NCBI GenBank assembly: GCA_001465935.1
Contig: LNKV01000121.1
Location: 1-19,378 of the forward strand
Direction of reading: 5' to 3'
DNA: 19,378 nucleotides
DNA from: Clarireedia homoeocarpa
Taxonomy: Eukaryota > Ascomycota > Leotiomycetes > Helotiales > Rutstroemiaceae
Of the stretch, positions 1-7,785 are shown in pieces. The first letter of the stretch is position 1. Each line of letters begins with the position of its first letter. The translations under genes and the position numbers were made by a program. The notes beneath the pieces were generated by a model. It searched no databases. It saw nothing but the letters and a program-made list of their open reading frames with translations, and was not told the origin of the DNA.

Positions 1-259
1 AGAATGAGAGTGAGATGGTTTTGGTGGGAAAGGTTGAGGAATGACAACGAGCAATACCCTTCGTGGGAGAATTGCTTAGCTCTATCTTCATTCACCCGTG
101 GAATTATAAGTAGAGGAAGGTCTTCTTTGCCTAACAATGGCGAACTATTTTGCTAACACTCTGAACAAGGCAGGGCTTGTGGATATAGTCTGTTGGTGAG
201 TATATCCTGTTTTCGTCGGTGACTGCTTTTAGCTTAGACTTTTATTGTCTATCTACGCA
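1..259. other. No gene recognised at left edge
   Basis: I see no convincing coding frame, RNA gene or repeat here. The stretch lies downstream of the weak minus-strand exon candidate at 260-451 and could hold its 3' untranslated region. Confidence 0.3.
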
Positions 260-451
260 TCAGATCATAGGCTGTATGGCTCGGGGCGGGTTGTATGCCT
301 CGAGATAGGTAGTATCACTCCTTTTGTTATGAACTAGCATGGTGCCTCGAAATTTTGCAGCTCTCTGTACATTCTCATTCGCTCCCTTGTACTCTACGCC
401 TTTCCCAATATCCTCGCCATGAATTTCCATGATCGGCGATCTATGCATCAC
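260..451 (-). CDS. Possible 3'-terminal exon, hypothetical protein
   Basis: A 63-codon minus-strand frame ends in TGA at 260-262. Its composition is charged and protein-like (for example GKGVEYKGANENVQRAAKF). In frame just upstream is TAG preceded by CTA, so CTATAG could be a splice acceptor leading into TGC-GTG-ATG, which would make this the last exon of a split gene. I could not find an upstream exon whose phase fits: the nearest GTAAGA donor, near 540, gives the wrong phase. An alternative is a short single-exon ORF starting at the ATG at 448, or a chance ORF. The family is not recognised. Confidence 0.27.
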   Translation of the reverse strand: MMHRSPIMEIHGEDIGKGVEYKGANENVQRAAKFRGTMLVHNKRSDTTYLEAYNPPRAIQPMI

Positions 452-1165
452 GCACTATAGGATTTGCCAACTCAGCCTCGGAATCTAAGCTCCTTCCCGA
501 TTTAAGAGGGAAGCTGCAAGTCCTTGTTCTTCTCTTACAGATCAGCTTTCGCTTAGATTTCTCATGATAGGTTGAACTATAGACACTCTAGAGGCGTCTC
601 ACGTTATTATACTCTTAAAGCACTAGGGCATTCCTCCTATGCTTTTGGTATTGTACGCAGCTCTTTCCCTACAGAACTCGAGCCAGCCTTAGCCACCATT
701 GTAAGAACCTCAAATATTGATAGCAGCGTAGCACCTGTAGCTTAGCTTGGCACCTGTCAGTACTATTCGTTTGCTGGGGTATTCAACGTAAGATCTGTGT
801 CTCGCTGTGATATTTACCTCGATGTGAAAGGTTTTTTGAAATTTAGAAAGCTGGTTTTGTGATATTGGTTCTTGATTTACATTTTCAGCTTGGATTAGTC
901 TGGGCTCTCAAACACCAAGTATAGACAAATATTATTGGTAGGGAGAATAATTTAGTTTGTGATCAGGGATTCAGCTGTATAAGCTATATAAAAGGGTGGT
1001 ATAATAGATAACAGATACATGGATCTTTTCCAGACGCACTTGATAGCCTATACTAGCTTGAAAGGGGAATATTTTTGATTTTAACCGAAAAATATGCAGC
1101 AGGGATCGGAGTTTGGCTGCGCCCCCCAGCTTGGATGTTCGGTCTAAAAGCCTCCAGTCAACAGC
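452..1165. other. Intergenic, no gene recognised
   Basis: This AT-rich stretch has no frame with convincing protein character on either strand. Short ORFs such as the minus-strand one at 971-1183 have no coding look and overlap a hairpin. The stretch lies outside the repeat shared with 14.0 kb, which becomes clear only from about 1,241. Confidence 0.35.
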
Positions 1166-1198
1166 CTCCGAGGCCAGATCCACTTTCTGGCCTCGGAG
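1166..1198. repeat. 13-bp perfect inverted repeat (hairpin)
   Basis: CTCCGAGGCCAGA at 1166-1178 is followed after 7 bases by its exact reverse complement at 1186-1198. This makes a GC-rich stem in AT-rich surroundings. It lies about 40 bp upstream of the region shared with the 14-kb repeat. It could be a structured end of a decayed element or an RNA hairpin; nothing in the sequence decides this. Confidence 0.55.
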
Positions 1199-1240
1199 CT
1201 CCTCTTTAATAGATCAGCTCCCAACGGCAAACCTAACGTG

Positions 1241-1419
1241 AGGGAAGTTTACAACAAGGACAGCAAGGTGCGCGAATTGGGTTGCCAGTTCATACGTGCA
1301 GCGCAAGCTGCGGCCGCGTTGAGTCGCTCGTTCCTGGCGCCAATTAAACGTGTGTTATTTTTCTCCTTTAGGGAGTTGCTATGAGGAGTAGGAGCGTGGG
1401 GCCACCCACGATTAAAGGG
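1241..1419 (+). repeat. Dispersed repeat, locus 1 left part
   Basis: This segment aligns with 14,011-14,224, with near-identity in the blocks around GCAAGGTGCGC, the GTTGCCAGTTCATAC stretch and GAGGAGTAGGAGCGTGGGGC. Most differences in the well-aligned core are transitions, several of them CpG in this copy against CpA or TpG in the other. The 14-kb copy has a 34-bp extra piece after GTTCCTGG. In this copy the shared sequence stops at 1419 and resumes at 2711, so 1,291 bp are interposed. No transposase is seen. Confidence 0.8.
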
Positions 1420-1528
1420 AGTGCCATGTCAAAAGTATTTGGACAGGGTTTGTGCGTTCTCCACCAATTTTTTGGTCATTTTGGTGATAAATACACGGAC
1501 CCTGTACAAATACTTTTGACATGGCACT
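1420..1528. mobile_element. 109-bp foldback/MITE-like element
   Basis: The first 29 bases (from AGTGCCATGTCAAAAG) match the reverse complement of the last 29 at 28 of 29 positions. The complementarity continues less perfectly towards the centre, so nearly the whole element can fold into one long hairpin. No clear target-site duplication flanks it. Its left end is exactly the position where homology to the 14-kb repeat copy breaks. The arms produce mirrored short ORFs on both strands that should not be taken as genes. Miniature inverted-repeat element is the best description; the superfamily is not determinable. Confidence 0.7.
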
Positions 1529-2018
1529 GTATCTCGGTACCAAAGCACCGGGTCGCCAAGATGCTCTAACTTTTCTTGAGCTCCGGTGATGTCGATCTAA
1601 CCAGTACAATTTTACCTCAACCGCCCCCCTTTCCCCCCACAACCCCCCGGCTCTAGATAGTGTTACGTCAACCCTAGAGCAGCTAAAATAGAAAAACGAT
1701 AGCTAGATAACACCCTGGTTACTATATCACGCATTACTATACCTGATCTGTCGAATAATCTACATTCTAGGAGGTAGAGGGAGAGTGACAGCTATGTGCA
1801 ACTTCCCCACCTTTTTTTAGTTGCTCAAGGGGATAGGCGTATAGTAGTACTCCGTATTACTGCTCTGGTTTTCGTAGGACAGTGTGGGTCGATAAACGTC
1901 ATGTTTTTAGGTTATAGCAGGGTGTTCTCCGGAGTATATCCCAGCAAATAATTCCTAATTAATCTTTCTCTTGAACTAGCGCAGCTAATTAAGGACTAAC
2001 ACTCATTTGTCTGCAATT
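1529..2018. other. Intergenic part of the 1.29-kb interposed segment
   Basis: There is no convincing gene here. The stretch belongs to the 1420-2710 segment that is absent from the related locus at 14.2 kb. Runs of C and T near 1620-1660 and several in-frame stops in all frames argue against coding. Confidence 0.35.
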
Positions 2019-2278
2019 ATGATACGTCAAGTTAAAAATACCTCGGTCCTTATATATATTTCCAACTACTAACTCTTCCTTGTATTTAGACCCTTGTGCC
2101 TCGCAAGTGCATAAGCAAATCCGCGGAGCACTGTGCAAACGAACTCCTAGAAGTCCTCAGAGCAGGGAATATTGATAAGTGGGAAAATATCAATTTAATT
2201 TTTCTGTGTCCTAAATTAGCTCGTACCCCCCCAACCAATTGTAAACCTAAGGATTTAAGCCGCCGCTCACGATTATAG
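2019..2278 (+). CDS. Possible two-exon small hypothetical protein
   Basis: A strong 3' splice signal lies at 2089: TACTAAC branch site, pyrimidine-rich tract, then TTTAG. It is followed by an open frame that ends at 2278 and reads LVPRKCISKSAEHCANELL and onward. A four-codon first exon, ATG-ATA-CGT-CAA at 2019-2030, followed by a GTTAAA donor, joins it in phase and removes a 59-nt intron. The predicted product is about 66 residues, basic near its C-terminus, with no recognised domain. The donor is weak and the second half looks less protein-like. The gene sits inside the segment missing from the 14-kb repeat copy, so it may be cargo of, or a fragment within, a mobile segment. Confidence 0.3.
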
Positions 2279-2710
2279 TGGCGGTAAAGTTAGAACTGTA
2301 CATACTGGCTATCGGCTCTGTATATGCGCTATCGGCCCCGTATGTCCCTGCTCGAAACAACGATGGGCCGCTGGGCCCCTACAAGGACCGTAGTTTCTTT
2401 CAAGTGGGGAGTACCATCGGAAGTGATGGTTAGCCTAGCCTAGCTTCTCACTTCAGGCGGGTGTTTGGCTGTCGCTATACGGAGAAAGCCTTGCTATACG
2501 AAAAGCCTGTACAGGCTACTGCAAGAAATACGCACCGAGGATTGACTTTTTAGGAATTTGCAAGGTGCATAGTATACTTAGGCAATTTCTGCAGCATATT
2601 GATAGAACGATGGCGTCAAAAATAGTATATGTTGGGCCTTTTCGATAAAATGCACTAAGTAAGGAAGGACACCTCTCTGAGTGTGCATTCTAAATGCGGA
2701 ACATTAGCGA
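2279..2710. other. Intergenic end of interposed segment
   Basis: No coding frame is supported. Local features include GCTATCGGC repeated twice (near 2308 and 2328) and an imperfect inverted repeat, CCGCC...GGCGG, around 2260-2285. I see no RNA gene. Homology to 14.2 kb resumes immediately after this stretch. Confidence 0.3.
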
Positions 2711-2800
2711 AGTCAAACTTATACCTGAGGCTGTTTAAAATATCGATTAAACTTGCTAAATAAGGTAGTTTTATTATAGAATTCGGCGAGTATATAACTA
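2711..2800 (+). repeat. Dispersed repeat, locus 1 right part
   Basis: This piece aligns with 14,226-14,315 from AGTCAAACTTAT through ACTTGCTAAATAAGG and TAGTTTTATTAT to about TATATAACTA, with most differences being transitions. At the 14-kb locus it is directly joined to the 1241-1419 homologue. Confidence 0.75.
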
Positions 2801-3179
2801 ATGTGCTTCACGTAGAGCTCCTTACAGTAGAGCTCCACTGGTGGGACGAAGGCCTTCTTCTCATATAGTGGGACTTGCAGCGACTGAAGGATCGAAGTGG
2901 GTCTTTTAGGTGTATTGGAAATAACACTTCATGCATTCCAATATGATTGGAATCACATAGCGTAGTATAAGCAACCGAAGTTCTGATCAAGAAAAGTGGC
3001 AAGCCAGTTTTTACTAGGCGTTTAAAAGTAGGAGCTTCTTAGCCTAATATGACGATTAAGGATATAAGTGCAGTATTTGTATATAAAGTACTATGAAATC
3101 ATAGAGAGAAAGATAGATAGATAGATAGATAGAAAGGTAAGTAAGCTATAGTTGGTAATTTACAATGAGTTTTCAATCA
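2801..3179. other. Intergenic, with short direct repeat
   Basis: No gene is recognised. GTAGAGCTCC occurs twice within 25 bases (about 2812 and 2827). The minus-strand ORF at 2808-3002 has no convincing protein character. The simple repeat at 3111 and the 3' flank of the minus-strand gene ending at 3180 complete the stretch. Confidence 0.35.
3111..3132. repeat. AGAT microsatellite
   Basis: AGAT is repeated five and a half times without interruption. It lies about 50 bp past the stop codon of the minus-strand gene at 3180. Confidence 0.9.
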
Positions 3180-4422
3180 TCATGTGCTAACCAGAGCAGA
3201 TGTTATTAACATCTGCTCGTGTAAAAAATCTCGATCTGTAGGTTTATCGTAGCCATTTTCCCACCAGTCTGTTGAATGATTCACTCTGCTATACGAAGAT
3301 GTCCACCTGTACTGAAGTAATTTCATATGCCGATATATTGATATAGGGTATGTGAGTGGCAAGTCCCCAAAGAAAGTTGATTGATCATATTGAGAAGGTA
3401 TTCTCCTGTTGATAATCGACCGGAACTTTTGCAAGCAACTGTTTGTAGATGCTGTTATAGTATCTCCAGTCCAGTGTTTAAGGAAAGCCATTTGTAGTTC
3501 AAGCTGAGACCCTTTCATAAGTTCTATGAAATACGGCCATTCCCAGGCAGACAACCTCAGTGATAAACTTCACGAACACTTTAGTGATATAAATAAAGGG
3601 CTTGAAGCAATAGATGAACTTACAAGGCTCTATCAACTCTAGAACTTTGAAAGACGAAAGTCCTAGGTAGACTCTTATTGTCTTTGCAGACAAATGAGTT
3701 CCAGAATCCTGTAATAGCGGGATCCCTTAAGTTCTCAGCAGATGTGAAAGCTTCCCCAAGGTAGCACATCGTCATATGCGTGTATTTTGTGTAAGGTCCG
3801 TCGAGGCCATCGATTAAAACAACGAGGCAGCATGAAGACGAAGGAGCTTGGGCAGCTAGAAAGGCCCGCCAGTTGATTTTGTTCATCGCAGAATTGTCGT
3901 TGTAATGGCAACGATTGTCGTTGTAATGGCAACGGTAGTGTCTATGAAAACGATTCCGGTATGGTAGCTGCCGTACCTCATGTGCTGGCAGGAAAAGTTT
4001 AGAGACAGTAAGATGCAGGCTGAGTTCGTTGGAAAAACCCATAATCCAGGAACAGGCTGGATGTCGGTCTTTTACTTCCTTCCTAATCGTCAGTTTGGCA
4101 GTGTATTAGAATTATTCAAATATACCTCCTGAATGAATCTCATCTCTCTGATATCTGTAGTATCATTTATTTCTGTTCTCAGTTTTTTCCATACCAAGAT
4201 TTTTCTCATGAACGCACGCGGCTTCGTCTCGGATCTGTTTCTGAAGTAGCTGATCCATTCGTCATATGTAGGCTCGAAGAACTTGGTAGTCACCGCTCTA
4301 TCGAGTTCAGTAATAGTTCGGTTTGCCCAGTCATGGTGAGTATTTGTGTTTTCAGGTTGCCATCGGATGTTGCAGAGATGGGCGCGGAACAGCCTTAGCC
4401 AGTTATCACCAGAGTATTCCAT
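3180..4422 (-). CDS. Three-exon hypothetical protein, about 375 aa
   Basis: Three minus-strand frames join in phase: 4422-4126, 4078-3624 and 3555-3180. Intron 1 (47 nt) has a GTATAT donor, a TTCTAATAC branch region and an AAG acceptor. A TAG acceptor four bases earlier would break the frame. Intron 2 (68 nt) has a GTAAGT donor and a CTGAG acceptor. The sum is 1,128 nt including the stop. The N-terminal third is rich in W, R and charged residues (LRLFRAHLCNIRW). The middle contains a duplicated RCHYNDN heptapeptide and a hydrophobic SSCCLVVLIDGLDG stretch. The C-terminal third is Y/W-rich. The D-G-L-D stretch faintly recalls a Walker B of STAND ATPases, but no P-loop is visible. The family is not recognised. 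The frame stays open for about 20 codons upstream of the ATG at 4422, so an extra 5' exon is possible. Confidence 0.6.
3893..3934. repeat. 21-bp tandem duplication inside coding exon
   Basis: Two exact adjacent copies of a 21-bp unit occur within the middle exon of the minus-strand gene. They encode RCHYNDN twice and preserve the frame. This looks like a recent slippage duplication. Confidence 0.9.
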
Positions 4423-4881
4423 TGAAATAAATGAAGAGAAAGTAATGGCCAGGCGAGCTTCAATACAGAGTAACCTTCATGCCAATAATAATAATAATAT
4501 AGATGCGAGTAATAGATTTATAGAATGGAATTTCATCAGAATGCTGATGACTCCTCCTGCAATATCCAGAGTGATCGTTACAGAGAACTGATTGGCCCCT
4601 GACTTTATCTATCATGTCAATCCAATGAAGAAGCTGAGGCCTCTAGATAGTTACTAGAGGCGTTTGAATATGGTCTCAGCTAGAGCCTAGATCCACTTGA
4701 TTAGCGTTAGGCTCCACGACCAACTTGGTTGGTAATACGGAAAGCTCCTGAGAAATTCCTGGCGGCCTCTCCGAAGTTGAAGTACCCCCTTGTGCCATAG
4801 GAGAATAATACCTGGAAATATAGAGATCATTAATCTGCCTTAGCGGCAACATATGAGAGCTCAAGTCGTCGATTCCTTACA
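4423..4881. other. Upstream region of minus-strand gene; possible extra exon
   Basis: An AAT run lies at about 4484-4498. A 62-codon minus-strand frame (4864-4676) begins near an ATG and reads LPLRQINDLYISRYYSPMAQ. It has some protein character and might be a 5' exon of the gene below, but I found no donor and acceptor pair that links it in phase to 4422. Otherwise I see nothing. Confidence 0.3.
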
Positions 4882-5080
4882 GTCTACCCGGATTGTCTTA
4901 TGACCTCACTAATCATACGCTTGTTCGAGTATGTAGCGACATAAGATATTCTCTCTATCTGCTGTGCCCAAATTCCTCTCTACAGACTTTGCCGAACGTA
5001 CTTGATGAGGCAGACAATGCTATTGTGATTTACTATATATATTACGAGGCAGGTTCGTGTTGTACCTTCTCCTGCAAGGA
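4882..5080 (+). repeat. 199-bp direct duplication, copy 1
   Basis: This copy matches 7,272-7,470 at 191 of 199 positions without gaps. All eight differences are transitions, and in seven of them this copy carries the A or T. The edges are sharp, beginning at GTCTACCCGGA and ending at CCTGCAAGGA. It carries an open plus-strand frame that ends right after the copy (5,082-5,084) and is truncated relative to copy 2. Confidence 0.95.
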
Positions 5081-5190
5081 GTAACTTACTACGCCCTATT
5101 TCTGCATCACCAAGTTCTTTCAAATCGTGTTCCTGAGACCTATCCTTCTTACTCTGCATTGTATACTTATACTTGAAACCAAAGCTCTCT

Positions 5191-6270
5191 ATGCAGAACT
5201 CAAATATGCAAGATGAGACGCCTTCAGCGACCAAAGATAATTCTATAGCGGATTCACGAGAGTTGGAGAATTTGGAAGATAATAGATCCACTCTCAATTC
5301 CCAGCAAACATCGGAGCGTACGCCAAAGCACAAAACAGATCAACCTGAGATGGATAACCAACTAACGCCTTCTTCGCCGGCGAATCCCATGTCCGCGCCT
5401 GATAGACCTTGACCTCAGCTCTGGATCAATACAACGGTGCCTCCGCTTAGCCCAGTGAATTTCGTATCTGCGCCTCATAGACCACAGCCTCAGCTCTCGA
5501 TAACCACAACAGTGTATCCGCCTAGGTCTGATGGATTACCGCCTCAGCCCTCAAACAACCTTTGGGACGATTCTGATGTTTATTTTCCTCATTGGTCCGC
5601 TTCCTGTGAGTCTTTCCTGACCAAATACCAGCTACCCGCCAACTATTCGAAACCCAATATATCTATAAGCGTCCCACTGTATTTGGTCAAATATCTGGGG
5701 ATCAAAGCTTGGACCGAAGAAAGCAGCCAGCCAGAAAGCAGCCAGCCAGAGATCAAAGCTTGGACCAAAGAAAGCAGCCAGCCAGGGATCAATCTCCCGT
5801 TTGTCGTCGCCTTATCAGCATGTATATCACAATGGAGGATGCTCAGTATAATACCAACGACAACTGACGACAAGAACGGGGTATTTGAGACCAAGAAAGG
5901 AGTAAGAGAAATGCTACGTAGCCTGTTCCGTGAAAGAGACGAGCTGCAGGAGATATACAGTGTTCGGCCAACCTCTGACTATAGGACATTACTCTTTCTT
6001 TCATCGTACCTTGGCCAGGAAGTCGTAGTGAGAAATAAAGATGACGGGTTTGAATGGACAGGAGAGATCCGTGGAGTTTGGCCAAATACCAAAGGCATGA
6101 GCGACAAAGGTCGTGTCAATCTTGATGGCTGGAACCAGAAGGAGAAAACTCCTTACAGTCCATGGTTGAGTCTGCAAGATTATGGATTATGGTGGAAAGT
6201 GGAGGTCATTGGTGAATTGAAGGATTTTGATACTCTATTTCCTCTTACAGATAATGAGGCTGCTGCTTGA
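5191..6270 (+). pseudogene. Hypothetical protein gene broken by one TGA
   Basis: One frame runs from ATG 5191 to TGA 6268-6270, interrupted only by a TGA at 5410-5412. The N-terminal part is polar and low-complexity (DETPSATKDNS, DNRSTLNSQQTSE), then proline-rich with an imperfect repeat. The copy before the break reads SAPDRP-stop-PQLWINTTV and the second reads SAPHRPQPQLSITTTV, so the stop sits where the sister unit has Q. The second part includes duplicated SSQPESSQPE/IKAWTKESSQPG segments. It ends in a more ordered domain with LFLSSYLGQEVVVRNKDD and GEIRGVWPNTKGM, about 100 residues that look beta-rich and W-containing. No family is recognised. The alternatives are a true gene restarting downstream of the stop, or a small undetected intron; none with usable splice sites spans the stop. 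Confidence 0.5.
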
Positions 6271-6701
6271 GCTGGGACTTTAGGTTTTTCTTTTTTCGTT
6301 TTCAGTTTCATTGCTATTTTTATTGCGAATTTTGTTCTGGATCAATTCAACATTGATGGCGTAACAAAACTTCAAGAGGCGTTACCTTGTCGACACTGAT
6401 GGATTGTTTTGGTCGAGCTCGCCAATCGCGGGGTTTGTTATGCGAATTGTGGTGGGGACATACGGGGCCGATAACCCATATACCTAGGTTGTCAAATATA
6501 TCGAGTGTTGATATGTGGTATAGTCGTATGCTGGCCTATATAAGGCTTCTCGCCTGTGTTCGGATATAAACAGCTTCATCACATAGGAAGGATTTGTCTG
6601 CAGAACCCCGTTTCAATGCTCAGATTTGCGAGGTACATGACGGATTATAAATAGGGACACGGGTTTACAGGTTGCACAAAGCATTGATTTTCGTCTAAGC
6701 G
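6271..6701. other. Intergenic, left flank of hAT element
   Basis: It begins with a T-rich stretch typical of a 3' untranslated region after the TGA at 6270. The short plus ORF at 6387-6569 has no protein character I trust. Nothing else was recognised. Confidence 0.35.
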
Positions 6702-7093
6702 ATCACAGATAGGCTGCGGCAGAAGCCCAGTGGGCGGGGCCCCGTCCAGCGGGTCGGGGCCCCAATGGGCGGGCTGCTGACCCTTTGGGGCCCTATTGGG
6801 TGGGCTGAGAAAATGAAAACCCGGCCCACAACCCATAGGTTACTCACGGCCTGTACGTTACCCATTACCCAGCGGGTTACACGGTTAACTATAACTTAGT
6901 CTAAAATAGGTCTTAGGTTCTTGATAGCCTATTGGTTCTTGGTAGCCCACAGGGTTCTTAGCAGCCCACTGGGTAACCCATAGGCGGGACAGCCTATTGT
7001 CCCATTACCCGCCCAGCCCATGGGGACCCAGTGGGCGGGACAAGAAGTGGAAACCCCGGCCTATGGGGCCCCACGCCGCAGCCTAATCACAGA
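6702..7093. mobile_element. Non-autonomous hAT-type element with 8-bp TSD
   Basis: The element proper spans 6710-7085 (376 bp). Its termini are perfect 11-bp inverted repeats: TAGGCTGCGGC at 6710-6720 and GCCGCAGCCTA at 7075-7085. It is flanked by identical 8-bp direct repeats ATCACAGA (6702-6709 and 7086-7093), the target-site duplication length typical of the hAT superfamily. The interior is strikingly GC-rich at both ends, with many copies of a degenerate CCCAnTGGG / CCTATTGGG / GGGCGGG motif in both orientations. These resemble the subterminal transposase-binding repeats of hAT elements. There is no transposase frame, so it would need a source element elsewhere. The exact TIR and TSD suggest fairly recent insertion. 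Confidence 0.9.
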
Positions 7094-7180
7094 GGCGGAA
7101 AATTAGCTTTTACATAAGATCATTCCTGTAACTATCTAGGTATACCTTTCTCCAGTCATTGGTTTAATGAGGTTCCCTTG

Positions 7181-7672
7181 ATGATTGACTCATCTAAACT
7201 GAGATTGAAGGTTACTTTCGTGGTTGCGTCCTTCAATTTCAGAAGAAGAAGAAAAGAACTTCAGGTGCTGCGTCTACCCGGACTGTCTTATGACCTCACT
7301 AATCATACGCTTGTTCGAGTATGTAGCGACATAAGATATTCTCCCTATCTGCTGTGCCCAAATTCCTCTCTACAGACTTTGCCGAACGTACTTGGTGAGG
7401 CAGACAACGCTATTGTGATTTACTACATGCATTACGAGGCAGGTTCGTGTTGTATCTTCTCCTGCAAGGATAGATGGTACTACAGGGGCATGGTATCAGA
7501 TGATGTACAACCTGATAAGGATAGGATGATTAGTCTAGACCGTCAACATGATGCAAGAAGATTTACAGACGGCAATAGCGCCAAAGATATACAAAAGCAT
7601 ACTAGTTCAATCTATACGATACGATCCTCTCCTTCCATCCAGAAGTTCCTCCAACCGAGTAATCCGTATTAG
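7181..7672 (+). CDS. Hypothetical ORF containing duplication copy 2
   Basis: A 163-codon frame from ATG 7181 to TAG 7672 spans the whole of duplication copy 2 and continues with a polar C-terminal tail (DRWYYRGMVSDDVQPDKDRM). In copy 1 the same frame is open but ends just past the duplicated block. Of the eight nucleotide differences, three are synonymous in this frame and five are not, so no purifying selection on it is evident. An intron near 7,240 (a TTTCAG acceptor) could give another 5' end. No domain is recognised; it may be a chance ORF. Confidence 0.3.
   Translation: MIDSSKLRLKVTFVVASFNFRRRRKELQVLRLPGLSYDLTNHTLVRVCSDIRYSPYLLCPNSSLQTLPNVLGEADNAIVIYYMHYEAGSCCIFSCKDRWYYRGMVSDDVQPDKDRMISLDRQHDARRFTDGNSAKDIQKHTSSIYTIRSSPSIQKFLQPSNPY
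7272..7470 (+). repeat. 199-bp direct duplication, copy 2
   Basis: This is the partner of 4,882-5,080, exactly 2,390 bp downstream in the same orientation, 191/199 identical. It is the GC-richer copy at seven of the eight differing sites. The hAT-type element lies between the copies and is not part of the duplicated block. Confidence 0.95.
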
Positions 7673-7785
7673 CAATCCAAAGATAGTTGTACCGGGTTGA
7701 ACTGAGTCGAAGCGCGATAGATACATAACGTCTATATCGATTGAACCCTATATACCCCGAAGCTTCCCAGATCGAAACGTATGTT

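Noticed and set aside
1381..1642. Overlapping plus and minus ORFs with similar peptides (SAMSKVF...)
   Set aside because: The similarity is only the result of reading both arms of the 109-bp foldback on opposite strands.
4980..5333. 117-codon minus-strand ORF
   Set aside because: It runs antisense to the duplication and to the 5' part of the plus-strand gene, and in copy 2 the corresponding frame has no supporting context.
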